From: CAYYNP01 sp964472545
GTDB lineage: Bacteria > Planctomycetota > Planctomycetia > Pirellulales > Thermoguttaceae
DNA: 64,000 nucleotides
Assembly (NCBI GenBank): GCA_964472545.1
Contig: CAYYNP010000012.1
Location: forward strand, 1 to 64,000
Direction of reading: 5' to 3'
The notes beneath the pieces were generated by a model. It searched no databases. It was not told where the DNA came from and saw nothing but the letters and a program-made list of their open reading frames with translations. Below, one piece after another: positions 24,296 to 33,877 of this stretch; within the stretch, counting starts at the first letter, position 1; each line of letters begins with the position of its first letter. A program made the position numbers and the translations under genes.

Positions 24296-27200
24296 ATGGC
24301 GGATTCCAAAATGAACTCCAACACACATCGGCCCGACGGCGACCGGATGAGGAACGCGCGCGAAGACAAGGGCTGCTGCACTACCGGGAACTGTGGCGGC
24401 ATGAACCGGCGGCAGTTCGTCGCTCTCGGCGGCGCCGCGGTCGCTGCGGCGGCCGCGTCGAGTGCGCTGCCCACGATGGCCGGGCCGTTCGAGACCAACG
24501 AGTATCTCGAGACGATCCCCATCGACAAGAAGCTCGATCCGGCCTGGGTCCGCTCGCTCTTCGCCCGGGGTGAGAAGCAGGTATACACCGACCGCAAGGC
24601 CCTGGAGCAGATCGGCATGCCGGTCGGCGGGCTGTTTGCCGGCACGGTCTATCTTTCCGGCGACGGACGGTTGTGGCTGTGGGACGTCTTCAACCGCAAC
24701 CAGAACGGCATCCTGCCCCGCAACGCCGCGCTGCCGGAGGGGATCGGCGTGGGCGGCAACAACAACATGCGAGGGCTGAACTACCTGGCACCCGCCCCGC
24801 TCACGCAGCCGTTTCAGATCGGATTCGCAGTGAAAGTCGCCGATGCCGAGTTCCCGCTCGACGCATCCGGCTTCGACCAGATACGTTTCGACGGCCGCTA
24901 TCCCATCGGGCGCGTATCGTATCGCGACGCAGAGTGCCCGGTCGACGTACAACTCGAAGCCTTCTCGCCGTTCATCCCGCTCTCCGCCGACGACTCCTCG
25001 CTGCCGGCCACGGTGATGAGCTTCCGCGTGAAGAACACCGGCAACGAAGCGGTCGACGCCGACTTGATTGGCCACCTGCAGAATGCCGTATGCGTGGAGA
25101 CGAAGTCGCAGCAGACCGGCCGGCTTCGCAACCGCGTGCTACACGGCCAGGGCCTCACCACGCTGGCCTGCTCGGCCGAACCACCGCCGAAGCCCAACCC
25201 CGACGAACTGCGGCCCGACGTCACGTTCGACGACTTCGAGCGCACCAAGTACGAAACCTGGACCACCGAGGGCACGGCATTCGGCGAGGGGCCGGTGGCA
25301 AAGAAGGAGATCCCCGACTATCAGGGCGACGTCGGCGGCCAGGGCGATCGGGTCGTCAACAGCCACGCCTCGGCGCCCGGCGGCGACGTGGTCGAGAAGG
25401 ACGGCCAGGTCGGCACGCTCACCAGCCGCTCCTTCAAGATCGAGCGGCGTTTCATCCGCTTCTTCATCGGCGGCGGGTCGCACAAGGATCGCACGTGCGT
25501 CAACTTATTGGTCGACGGCAAGGTCGTCGCTTCGGCGACCGGCCGCAACGACAACCGCATGTTTCGCACGGCGTTTAACGTCGCGCAGTTCGAGGGCAAG
25601 GAGGCTCGGCTGCAGGTCGTCGATCAATTCCGCCAGGGCTGGGGCAACATCGGCATCGACGAGATCGTCTTCACCGACCGCCCGCTGACCGACACGGCGC
25701 TAGAACAGCAACGCGACTTCGGCACGATGGCGTTGGCGTTGCTGGAGACGACCGGCCCGAACGTGTGCGGCCGGGCGAACGTCGCCGCCGGTGACGACTG
25801 CACCAACGACACGGCCGATCTCTCGGCAGAACTCGTCGGCGACCTGCGCCGCAAGCTGCACCTCGAACCGGGCCAGGAGCAGACGGTCGACTTCGTCGTC
25901 ACCTGGCACTTCCCCAACCAGCGGATCGGCTCGGTAGGCAACGTACAGGTCGGCCGTTGGTACGCGTCGCGGTTCGACTCGGCCGTCGACGTGGCCAGCT
26001 ACATGGCAGCGAACTTGCAGCGGCTCGCCGCCGACACCCGCAAGTGGGTCGAAACCTGGTACGACTCGACGCTGCCCTACTGGCTCTTGGACCGCACGAT
26101 GGCCAACACCTCGACGCTGGCCACCACCACCTGCCACCGCTTTGCCGACGGCCGCTTCTGGGCGTGGGAAGGCATCGGTTGCTGCTACGGCACCTGTACG
26201 CACGTCTGGCACTACGCCCAGGCCCCGGGCCGTCTGTTTCCGGAGATCGAACGACTCGAGCGCGAGCGGGTCAACTTCGGCATCGGCCAACACGCCGACG
26301 GCGGCATCGGCATGCGGACCCGGCTGGCCGACGCGAACGAACATGCCGACGACGGCCACTGCGGCCGCGTGCTGGGCGTGTTGCGCGAGCATCAGATGTC
26401 GGCCGACGACGGCTTTCTCCGCCGGCTTTGGCCCAATGTAAAACGCGCGATCGAGTTCATGATCCGCCGCGACGCCAACGCCGACGGCATGCTCGAAGGC
26501 GCCCAACCCAACACGCTCGACGCCAATTGGTACGGCAAGATCAGCTACATCAGTTCGCTCTACCTGGCGATGCTCAAGGCGGGCGAAGCGATGGCCGCCG
26601 ATATGGGCGACCAGCCGCTGGCCGAGCAATGCCGCGAAATCGCCAAACGCGGCGAGCAGTCGATCCTCGAAACGTTCAACGGCGAGTACTTCATCCAGAT
26701 CGAAGACCCGAACCACAAGGACAAGATCGGCATCGGCTCCGGCTGCTATATCGATCAGGTCTTCGGCCAAACCTGGGCCCATTGGGTCGGCCTGGGGCGG
26801 CTCTTCGACCGCGAGAAACAACTCTCGGCACTGCGGGCGCTCTGGAAATACAGCTTCGTGCCCGACGTGGGCCCCTTCCGCGAGCGGTTCGTGCCGGGAC
26901 GCTGGTACGCCACCGCCGGCAACGCGGGCTTGATCATGTGTTCTTGGCCCAAAGGCGGAAAGAACCCGGCCTTCAAGCGGCACTGGCAATACGGCTACTT
27001 CAACGAGTGCATGACCGGCTTCGAGTATCAGGCCGCCGCCCATATGATCTGGGAAGGCCTCGATCAGGCCGATCTGCTGCAAGACGGCCTGGCGATCGCC
27101 CGGGCGATCCACGACCGCTACGATGCGGCTCTGCGAAATCCGTACAACGAGATCGAGTGCAGCGACCACTATTCCCGCGCGATGGCCAGTTTCGGCGTCT

Positions 27201-27556
27201 ATCAGGCCGTCTGCGGCTTCAACTGCCACGGCCCCGACGGCCACCTCGAATTCGCCCCGCGTGTGGCCCGGGATGATTTTCGCGCGGCGTTCACCTCGGC
27301 CGAAGGTTGGGGCACGATCACGTTGGCTCGCAGCAACAACCGGCAGACCAACACGGTCGAGGTCAAACACGGCCGTCTGCGGTTGAAGACGGTAACGGTT
27401 GCCGTTGAAAAACTGACGCCGAGTGCAGTCAGAGCCACGGCCGGCGGCAAGGACGTTCCGACGACGTTGAAGGTCGAGGACGGATTCGCCCGGATCGAGT
27501 TGGAGCGGGAAGTTACACTTGCCGAGGGGCAATCGTTGGAGGTGGAGTTCTCGTAG
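24296..27556 (+). CDS. Tat-exported GH116 family glycosidase with inserted module
   Basis: A 1086-residue protein. A Tat signal starts at about residue 36 (GMNRRQFVALGGAAVAAAAA), after a cysteine-bearing N-terminus (GCCTTGNCGG). GH116 N-domain sequence follows (GMPVGGLFAGTVYLSGDGRL). An inserted module at about residues 310-465 splits it (DDFERTKYETWTTEG to NIGIDEIVFTDRP). The alpha-helical catalytic domain (about 585-1010) has WAWEGIGCCYGTCTHVWHYA and MLEGAQPNTLDANWYGKISY, the GH116 hallmark regions for nucleophile and acid/base. GH116 members cleave beta-glucosides and beta-xylosides. A downstream beta-sandwich ends the protein. No strong ribosome-binding site is seen. Confidence 0.85.
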   Translation: MADSKMNSNTHRPDGDRMRNAREDKGCCTTGNCGGMNRRQFVALGGAAVAAAAASSALPTMAGPFETNEYLETIPIDKKLDPAWVRSLFARGEKQVYTDRKALEQIGMPVGGLFAGTVYLSGDGRLWLWDVFNRNQNGILPRNAALPEGIGVGGNNNMRGLNYLAPAPLTQPFQIGFAVKVADAEFPLDASGFDQIRFDGRYPIGRVSYRDAECPVDVQLEAFSPFIPLSADDSSLPATVMSFRVKNTGNEAVDADLIGHLQNAVCVETKSQQTGRLRNRVLHGQGLTTLACSAEPPPKPNPDELRPDVTFDDFERTKYETWTTEGTAFGEGPVAKKEIPDYQGDVGGQGDRVVNSHASAPGGDVVEKDGQVGTLTSRSFKIERRFIRFFIGGGSHKDRTCVNLLVDGKVVASATGRNDNRMFRTAFNVAQFEGKEARLQVVDQFRQGWGNIGIDEIVFTDRPLTDTALEQQRDFGTMALALLETTGPNVCGRANVAAGDDCTNDTADLSAELVGDLRRKLHLEPGQEQTVDFVVTWHFPNQRIGSVGNVQVGRWYASRFDSAVDVASYMAANLQRLAADTRKWVETWYDSTLPYWLLDRTMANTSTLATTTCHRFADGRFWAWEGIGCCYGTCTHVWHYAQAPGRLFPEIERLERERVNFGIGQHADGGIGMRTRLADANEHADDGHCGRVLGVLREHQMSADDGFLRRLWPNVKRAIEFMIRRDANADGMLEGAQPNTLDANWYGKISYISSLYLAMLKAGEAMAADMGDQPLAEQCREIAKRGEQSILETFNGEYFIQIEDPNHKDKIGIGSGCYIDQVFGQTWAHWVGLGRLFDREKQLSALRALWKYSFVPDVGPFRERFVPGRWYATAGNAGLIMCSWPKGGKNPAFKRHWQYGYFNECMTGFEYQAAAHMIWEGLDQADLLQDGLAIARAIHDRYDAALRNPYNEIECSDHYSRAMASFGVYQAVCGFNCHGPDGHLEFAPRVARDDFRAAFTSAEGWGTITLARSNNRQTNTVEVKHGRLRLKTVTVAVEKLTPSAVRATAGGKDVPTTLKVEDGFARIELEREVTLAEGQSLEVEFS

Positions 27557-27615
27557 ACGCATCAAACGTATTCTCCTGCCATAATCACAAACTCGACTAC
27601 CAAGGAGCCACATCG

Positions 27616-28515
27616 ATGACGAACCGAAGACGATTCCCTCTTTGCGAGATCACCTGCGCCCTTTTGGCACTTGTGATTCTCCTCTGCGTTACCACGCCCG
27701 CACAGGCCGTGGGTAGCGCTCCGGTAGGCCAGCCGCACGTCTACAAGACCGTCGGCGAACGGAAGTTGACGCTCTACATCACGAATCCCGACGACTGGAA
27801 GCCAACCGATAGCCGGCCCGCGGTCGTCTTCTTCCACGGCGGCGGCTGGGTCGGCGGCAAGCCGGGGCAGTTCACCGAGCACAGCAAGTACTTCGCCTCC
27901 CGCGGCATGGTCGCCGTACAGGTCCAGTACCGTTTGCTGAGCGGCAAGCCGAAGGACCCGCCGGCGATCTGCATCCAGGACGCCAAGAGTTCCATGCGTT
28001 GGGTCCGCGGCCGGGCGGAGAAGCTCGGGATCGATCCCAAACGCATCGCCTCCGGCGGCGGCTCCGCGGGCGGACATCTGGCCGCCTTCGTGGGCATGGC
28101 CGATGGGATCGACGACCCGAACGACGACCTGACCGTCTCGGCCAAGTCGAACGCCATGCTCTTGTTCAACCCGGTCTTCGACAACGGCCCCGGCGGCTAC
28201 GGCCACGCGCGGGTGGGCGACCGCTACCGCGAGTTCTCCCCGGTCCACAACCTCACCGACGACGACCCGCCGGCGATCGTTTTCCTCGGCACCAACGACA
28301 AGTTGATCCCTGTGAAGACCGCCACCGACTTCAAAGCCGCCACGGAAAAGGCCGGCATCCGCTGCGAACTGCTGCTGTTCGACGGCAAGCCCCACGGCTT
28401 TTTCAACCACGGCCGTTTCGAGAACAAGCCGTACTGCGAGACCGTCATCGCGGCCGACAAGTTCCTCGCGGCGTTGGGCTGGCTGGAAGGCTCGCCGACG
28501 CTCGAGGCCCCGTAG
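27616..28515 (+). CDS. Exported alpha/beta-hydrolase esterase
   Basis: A 299-residue protein, ATG 27616 behind AAGGAG, with a signal peptide (CALLALVILLCVTTPAQAVG). The fold is that of carbohydrate-ester hydrolases: oxyanion HGGGWVGGKPGQF, nucleophile elbow GGGSAGGHLAAF, acid candidate in FLGTNDKLIPV and His in GKPHGFFNHG. By family it removes acyl groups from esterified sugars or small esters in the periplasm. It is 59 bases after the GH116 gene, on the same strand, so probably co-transcribed. Confidence 0.85.
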   Translation: MTNRRRFPLCEITCALLALVILLCVTTPAQAVGSAPVGQPHVYKTVGERKLTLYITNPDDWKPTDSRPAVVFFHGGGWVGGKPGQFTEHSKYFASRGMVAVQVQYRLLSGKPKDPPAICIQDAKSSMRWVRGRAEKLGIDPKRIASGGGSAGGHLAAFVGMADGIDDPNDDLTVSAKSNAMLLFNPVFDNGPGGYGHARVGDRYREFSPVHNLTDDDPPAIVFLGTNDKLIPVKTATDFKAATEKAGIRCELLLFDGKPHGFFNHGRFENKPYCETVIAADKFLAALGWLEGSPTLEAP

Positions 28516-28599
28516 TCCCTTCGCCCCGTGATCCGGCGCATCCCGACCTGTGACTGTACGACGTTGGGCCAACGTGCCTCGTTAATGGAGGAGTAACTC

Positions 28600-31500
28600 A
28601 TGCAGACAACAGATTCCCTTCGCCCAAAGTCGGTTGCCCTCGCGGTTTTCTTGGGCCTTGGCACCCTAATGGTGACGCTGGCTCCGGCCGCCGTGGCCGG
28701 CCCGGCGGATGAGGCCGAGCGGATCGCTGCGTTGGCCAACTTCCACGGTGGCCTGGTGATCCACGTCGGCTGCGGGGACGGGAAACTCACCGCGGCTCTG
28801 CGCCTGGCGGACAACTGCGTCGTCCATGGATTGCAGCCCGACGCGGAACGGGTCGAAACGGCGCGGGCGGCCATCCGTGCGGCCGGCAAGTACGGCCCGG
28901 TGTCCGTCATGCACTACGGCGGGAAAACCCTCCCCTACGTCGACAACCTGGCGACACTCGTCGTCTGCGAGGACGCCGGTGTGATTGAGCCGGGCGAACT
29001 GATGCGCGTGCTGCGGCCCTTCGGCGCCTTGGCAGTCAAGCAAGACGGCCGGTGGACGGTGACGTTCAAGCCTCAACTGTCGGGCACCGACCAGTGGGAG
29101 CAGCATTATCACGGCGCGGACAACAACGCTGTGGCCCAGGACACGGTCGTCGGCCCGCCCCGGCGGTATCAATGGCTGGGCGAGCCTAAGTGGCAACGAT
29201 CCCACCTAGCGATGCCTTCGATCAACAGCATGATCTCGACGAATGGGCGCCTGTTTACCGTTGAGGACCTGGCTTCCGCCGAACACCCGGCGCTGCCGGG
29301 CAAGCAGGCGCTCGTGGCCCGAGACGCCTACAACGGGGTCGTCCTCTGGCGGGTCACGTTCTCCGATTGGCACCCGACCTACATCCGCAACAAGGAGATG
29401 CCCGTGCAGATCCAGCGGCGGCTCGCCGCCGTAGGCGACACGGTCTATTGCACGCCCGGCTACTCGGCGCCGATTACCGAGTTCGATGCGGCGACGGGCG
29501 CCATCGTCAAGACGCACACGTCGACCGCGGGCACGATGGAGTTCGTACACGACCGGGGCATTCTGTACGTCGTCACGGGCGACCAGTCCGACATCTCGGA
29601 AGCCCATGCGGACCTCGCGCGCTCGGCGTTGAACAAGAGCATGTTTCGGCGCGAGGCGTACGGACCGATCATCAAACGCCCCGCCGATCCGAAGAACGAC
29701 ATCTTGGCTATCGACGCCGAGTCGTCCAACCAGCTTTGGAGAGTTTCCGCAGCCGACACGAAAGGCTACGAGGGGGCGACGCTCGGGGTGATCGGCGATT
29801 GCGTGGTGTTTGCCACTTCGACGGAACTCGTTTGCCTGGACCGCGGTAGCTGCGAGACACGCTGGCGCGTGCCCGCCCAGATTGTGCTGAAAGGCCCGGC
29901 GGGCATTGCGGCCTCGCTGGTGCTTTCGGATCGCGGTGCCTATCTGGCCGACTCCGAGCGGCTGCGGGCGTTCCGCTTGGCCGACGGCAAGCTGCTCTGG
30001 GAGGCGCCCGCCACGATCAACCATCACAAGCCGCCGGATGTGTTCGTGGCAAACGGCCTCGTCTGGGCGGCCGCCTATAGCGGCTCGACGGGGCGGCCGG
30101 CGCCGGAACTGGGGCTCACGCGCATGGGCGTCAGCGGCTTCGATCCGGAAACGGGAAGATTGGTCAAGAAGATCGATCAGACCGTGCTCGGCCCCATGGG
30201 CCACGACCGTTGTTATCGGAACCGAATCACGACCCGATACTACATCAACACCGTGACCGGCGGCAGCGATTTTCTCGATCTGAATTCCTCGACGGAGTTA
30301 CCCAATCCCTGGATCCGCAGCACCTGTGGCATCGGCCCGTTGCCCTGTAACGGCCTCTACTATGTGGGGCCGCCGTCCTGTGCGTGCTGCAACAGCGTGA
30401 TGCTCAACGGCATGAACGCGATGGCGGCGGAACCGGGGCTCACCACATCGGACCAGCCCATCGACGTGAGCGTGGATGGCACGCTTGAGAAGGGGCCTTC
30501 CTTCTCCGAAATCGAGAACTTGAACTTCCCGAATTCGGATGCCCCGGACGATTGGCCCGCCTATCGGCACGACAACACTCGGGCGGGAACGACGAAGAGC
30601 AAAGTCCCGGCCGTGCTGGGCAAGCGCTGGGAAACGAAGCTCGGCAGCCGCGTCAGCGCGCCGGTCATCGCCGACGGCATGGTGTTTGCAGCGGACGTCG
30701 ACGGGCACGCCGTGTGTGCGATGAATGCTGCCAACGGGAAGGTCGTTTGGCGGTTCACGGCCGAGGGACGCGTCGACTCGCCCCCGACGTATTATCGCGG
30801 CCTGCTGCTGTTCGGCTCCCGCGACGGATCGGCCTATTGCCTGCGTGCCGCCGACGGGAAACTCGCCTGGCGATTCCGCCCGCTGAAGCCGCGGCTGATC
30901 TGTGCCTACGGACAGCCGGAATCGGCGTGGCCGATCTGCGGTAGCATCCTCATCCGCAATGGGCTGGCGTATTTCGCCGCCGGGAGAAACTCCTTCACCG
31001 ACGGCGGCATCTTCCTGTACGCCCTCGACCCGCGCTCCGGCCAAGTCGTCCATCAGCGGCACATGCACGGCCCCTACGGCGAGAACGGCTTCCCCATCGA
31101 CAACCGGGAGGTCGTCAAGGGTATGAGCATCGAAGGATTCAAGGGCGACGTCTTCATCGCCGACGACAAGCTGCTCTATCTGCGGCATCAGGCCTTCAAA
31201 CCGGACCTGTCGCCGGTCGCTCTGACCGACGTCAAACAGCCGCACCTGATCCCCTCGCACGGTTTCCTCGAAGCGATCCCGCAGCACCGCTCGTTCTGGA
31301 CCATCGACACCAAACTGCATTACGACATCCCCACCGGCCAAGGCGGCGTACACGGCGACATCCTGGTGATCGACGGCTCGCGCTTCTACGAGGTGCGGGG
31401 TTACACGCCCGGGCGGACCGCCTGGTTCGATCCGCGGACCGGCGGCTACACGCTCTACGCGGGAACGTACGGCAAGCCGGCCAAGGCTTCGCCGGCCGCG

Positions 31501-31941
31501 GCGCGAGCGGGCGCCAACCGGCGCGCTCCCAAACCGGCCGCTGCCAGGCAGGACGCTACCAGGCAGGGCGCTACCAGGCAGGGCGCTACCAGGCAGGGCA
31601 CGGGCAAGAACGCGCGGGCCAGAAACCGGGCCCCGCTGAACGTGGCCCCCTCGACGAAACTCTGGAGCAGCTCCATTCCGCTCACCGGCCATGCCATCGC
31701 ACTGGCCGACGACGTGCTGTTCGTCGCGGGAACTCCCGTCGCGTTTCCTAAGCACGATTTGGCGAAGGCCTACGAGGGGAGAATGGGCGGCATCCTCTGG
31801 GCGGCCTCCGCTTCCACTGGAGAAAAGCTGGCCCAATACAGGCTCGACGCCCCGCCTGCATGGGACGGTCTGGCGGCCGCAAACGGCAAGCTCTTTCTTT
31901 CGCTCGCCGACGGACGCGTCGTGTGCATGGGCCCACAGTGA
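28600..31941 (+). CDS. Methyltransferase-like/PQQ-propeller fusion protein, exported
   Basis: A 1113-residue protein, ATG 28600 behind GGAGG, with a signal peptide ending near AAVAGPADE. Residues of about 45-160 look like a class I SAM-methyltransferase fold (GGLVIHVGCGDGKLTAAL for motif I, ELMRVLRPFGALAV later). The rest is PQQ-enzyme/BamB-like beta-propeller repeats (YNGVVLWRVTFSDWHPTY, AANGKVVWRFTAEGRVDSPP, AADGKLAWRFRPLKP). An export signal on a methyltransferase fold is unusual, so the N-domain is probably non-catalytic. Residues of about 964-1015 form a low-complexity Arg/Ala/Gln insert (see the tandem repeat at 31540-31599). Confidence 0.75.
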   Translation: MQTTDSLRPKSVALAVFLGLGTLMVTLAPAAVAGPADEAERIAALANFHGGLVIHVGCGDGKLTAALRLADNCVVHGLQPDAERVETARAAIRAAGKYGPVSVMHYGGKTLPYVDNLATLVVCEDAGVIEPGELMRVLRPFGALAVKQDGRWTVTFKPQLSGTDQWEQHYHGADNNAVAQDTVVGPPRRYQWLGEPKWQRSHLAMPSINSMISTNGRLFTVEDLASAEHPALPGKQALVARDAYNGVVLWRVTFSDWHPTYIRNKEMPVQIQRRLAAVGDTVYCTPGYSAPITEFDAATGAIVKTHTSTAGTMEFVHDRGILYVVTGDQSDISEAHADLARSALNKSMFRREAYGPIIKRPADPKNDILAIDAESSNQLWRVSAADTKGYEGATLGVIGDCVVFATSTELVCLDRGSCETRWRVPAQIVLKGPAGIAASLVLSDRGAYLADSERLRAFRLADGKLLWEAPATINHHKPPDVFVANGLVWAAAYSGSTGRPAPELGLTRMGVSGFDPETGRLVKKIDQTVLGPMGHDRCYRNRITTRYYINTVTGGSDFLDLNSSTELPNPWIRSTCGIGPLPCNGLYYVGPPSCACCNSVMLNGMNAMAAEPGLTTSDQPIDVSVDGTLEKGPSFSEIENLNFPNSDAPDDWPAYRHDNTRAGTTKSKVPAVLGKRWETKLGSRVSAPVIADGMVFAADVDGHAVCAMNAANGKVVWRFTAEGRVDSPPTYYRGLLLFGSRDGSAYCLRAADGKLAWRFRPLKPRLICAYGQPESAWPICGSILIRNGLAYFAAGRNSFTDGGIFLYALDPRSGQVVHQRHMHGPYGENGFPIDNREVVKGMSIEGFKGDVFIADDKLLYLRHQAFKPDLSPVALTDVKQPHLIPSHGFLEAIPQHRSFWTIDTKLHYDIPTGQGGVHGDILVIDGSRFYEVRGYTPGRTAWFDPRTGGYTLYAGTYGKPAKASPAAARAGANRRAPKPAAARQDATRQGATRQGATRQGTGKNARARNRAPLNVAPSTKLWSSSIPLTGHAIALADDVLFVAGTPVAFPKHDLAKAYEGRMGGILWAASASTGEKLAQYRLDAPPAWDGLAAANGKLFLSLADGRVVCMGPQ
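31540..31599 (+). repeat. Four 15-bp tandem repeats inside the propeller gene
   Basis: Units of 15 bases: one diverged (GCTGCCAGGCAGGAC), then three identical GCTACCAGGCAGGGC. In frame they give ATRQG-type repeats. They widen a loop between propeller blades without breaking the frame. Confidence 0.9.
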
Positions 31942-31993
31942 GGACTTTTTGGGGTGTTGCCGTGTACGGTTGATCGGCGGCTAACGTCTTGCG

Positions 31994-32317
31994 CTAGACT
32001 TCCACCCAGTCGGGCTTTGGGCCGTCGTGCCGTATCCTCGCTCGGCAGCCGACGCAATACCAAAAGGCCGAAGCGCGATCCCACATGAACATCTGACCCT
32101 TCTCCTTTCCGCAACTCGGGCAGTCTCGTTCCTTGCTCTCGTCTTCCCAAGCGACGATTTCGCCGCCACACTCACTGCAAAACCAGTACGTGAATTCTGA
32201 GAACTCCTCGTCGATTGCCCACGTCATGCTGTCCTTGCCGCACTTGACGCATGGTTGCGTTGCCAATTCTCGCTCCGATCGTCGATAGGCGTTGCAGCGC
32301 GGCGCTAGCCCGATCAC
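31994..32317 (-). CDS. Zinc-ribbon protein with four Cys pairs
   Basis: A 107-residue protein with CVKC, CSEC, CPSC and CVGC pairs at about 23, 47, 66 and 87, enough for two zinc ribbons. The middle is acidic/aromatic (EEFSEFTYWFCSECGGEIVA). GTG 32317 overlaps the stop of the preceding gene by three bases, so it is translationally coupled to the broken lipoprotein gene. No other domain is seen. It may be a nucleic-acid- or protein-binding adaptor. Confidence 0.65.
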   Translation of the reverse strand: MIGLAPRCNAYRRSERELATQPCVKCGKDSMTWAIDEEFSEFTYWFCSECGGEIVAWEDESKERDCPSCGKEKGQMFMWDRASAFWYCVGCRARIRHDGPKPDWVEV

Positions 32318-32805
32318 TCAGCGTCTTTCAGCACTTCGACCGAAAGACTACCGAAAGAACAACGGGCACCCGGCTTGACGGATCTCAGGTGACCTACCGC
32401 CCAGTTCGCGTCGGTCACCTCTTGCAGTACGACAAGGCGCGACCCGTCTTCACGCTCGATCACCAGGCGAAACCCCGGCATAGCCGCGCTGTGATAGACG
32501 TTCTTACTCCAGTCCAGCGGCAATGTCGTGTTCTCGATGACGGTCCCATCCAAGGCCGGCATCTCGCTGAACTGATGAAGATCGACCACCGTCGGAGCGT
32601 TGTCCTCAGCGGCCGGTTCCGTCGGGGTGGGGTTTTCAACGGCGGGCTTGCCCGTGGTTTCCGCCTACTGCCGAGAGGCCGTCTTCCCAATACCGCTGCT
32701 CGTACCTTCAGCAGTCTTCTTCGGACCGTCGGCCTCTTGTTCGGCCGTTCCGCATCCAGCCACCACAACCATCAGAGCAGCTAACGCGAATTGTCGATGG
32801 CACAC
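32314..32805 (-). pseudogene. Lipoprotein gene interrupted by an in-frame TAG
   Basis: Starting at GTG 32805 behind AGGAG, the frame gives a lipoprotein signal with lipobox (FALAALMVVVAGCGTAEQEA). It runs 46 codons to TAG (32667-32665). The same frame continues without further stop through a Pro/Thr-rich linker (TTGKPAVENPTPTEPAAE) and a beta-rich domain (DLHQFSEMPALDGTVIENTT) to 32314. Full length would be 162 residues plus the stop. A GTG at 32589 could restart translation, but without signal peptide. It may be a recent nonsense mutation, a sequencing error, or a read-through site. Confidence 0.7.
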
Positions 32806-32839
32806 GTTCTCGGTCTCCTGTGGATACGCTGGTTAGCTC

Positions 32840-33379
32840 TCATTTTCCGATGATCTCCAACACCTTCTTCTTGATTGTGGCAAAATCGCTCTTCGGATCA
32901 ACGATGCCGTAATTGGCGTGCCCTGCTGCGGTCGTCTCGCCAACCGCGGCCGTCATCACGTTACCGTCGAAACAGCCCAACTCGAAATCCAGGATTCGCA
33001 CCAGCTTGGGCTTAGTGTCTTTGGTCCACACACGGAAGCTGTAGGGACGTACGATGCCGTCCTTCTTCTCGGCCCGCTCGCGCGGACCCATGTTGTAGTG
33101 AACGTCTACCCGGTGTTTCTTCGTCGTGAAAGACCCAAGGCGCATCCACGCGAGTCTGCTTCCCGCCGCCTTGAACCTCGCCAAAGCAACGGCCGCGTGG
33201 TCCACGGCTTCCTGCTCTTTGCCCTTGGCAAACAACGCCTGGCACTTCCGGTAGTGCAGCATCGGATCGTCGGGAGCAGCCTTCAGCGCGGCTTCGATCT
33301 TGTCGAGGTCGGGCGGTGGTTTGTCCGCTGCGAGTAACGGCGTCGCCAGAACGGCGAACAAGAGTGTGAGTGTTTTCAT
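32840..33379 (-). CDS. Small exported protein with a TPR-like segment
   Basis: A 179-residue protein, ATG 33379, with a signal peptide (LTLLFAVLATPLLAADKPPP). Residues of about 25-70 form a TPR-like helical pair (IEAALKAAPDDPMLHYRKCQ, KEQEAVDHAAVALARFKAAG). The rest is beta-rich with RVWTKDTKPKLVRILDFELG and a long loop before DFATIKKKVLEIIG. It lies 34 bases upstream of the interrupted lipoprotein gene on the same strand. Function unknown. Confidence 0.65.
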   Translation of the reverse strand: MKTLTLLFAVLATPLLAADKPPPDLDKIEAALKAAPDDPMLHYRKCQALFAKGKEQEAVDHAAVALARFKAAGSRLAWMRLGSFTTKKHRVDVHYNMGPRERAEKKDGIVRPYSFRVWTKDTKPKLVRILDFELGCFDGNVMTAAVGETTAAGHANYGIVDPKSDFATIKKKVLEIIGK

Positions 33380-33423
33380 TGGGTCACTCGGGGCTGAGGG
33401 GTGACTACTGTTTATAGAGTGAG

Positions 33424-33500
33424 TAGGGTGCGTCTCGCCGCACCGCCGAACCGGTGGCCAAGCCGAACGGTAGATTCATGGTGCGTCGAGACGCACCCTA
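33424..33500. repeat. Hairpin repeat, family E
   Basis: TAGGGTGCGTCTCGCCGCACC and its complement with one mismatch (GGTGCGTCGAGACGCACCC) flank a 35-base loop. It lies between the small exported protein gene and the HNH remnant. Confidence 0.95.
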
Positions 33501-33546
33501 CCACTGGCCGCCATTACCATTTCGTTGTTCGTCTCGTCAAAGACAA

Positions 33547-33837
33547 CTACCAGTATGTGTGTATCTTCTGCGCATCAAACACAATATCCGCAGATTTCGA
33601 GAGGTTACAGAAATCGCAAAGCAACTGGAAGTTCGTTGGGTCGTTTGTCCCGGCCTCCGCAAGTGGCAAGATGTGGTCAATGCGCAGATGGTCATTGGTC
33701 GTCAGGATACCGCTAAGATCCGTGAAGCAACGCTGACATCGACCCTTGTCACGGTGGAACACTGCTCGTTTTAACCATTGTGGTAGGTAGGTCGCTCGTT
33801 TGAGTACGCCTGGGCGCTTCAGTGCATAGTAACACCA
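33547..33837 (-). pseudogene. Truncated HNH endonuclease remnant
   Basis: The C-terminal HNH core is intact: FHRDKGRCQRC (first Cys pair), RIDHILPLAEAGTNDPTNFQ (His-Asp-His of the ββα-metal fold) and CDFCNLSK (second Cys pair). But the frame upstream has no plausible start and quickly enters the 3' end of the giant gene, so the N-terminal part is missing. HNH proteins of this type are usually longer. It is best read as a broken mobile or nuclease gene fragment left beside the giant gene. Confidence 0.6.
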
Positions 33838-33877
33838 CGTGGTTGCCGACGCCCAGTTGCCATCGTGTCGGCGGCTG

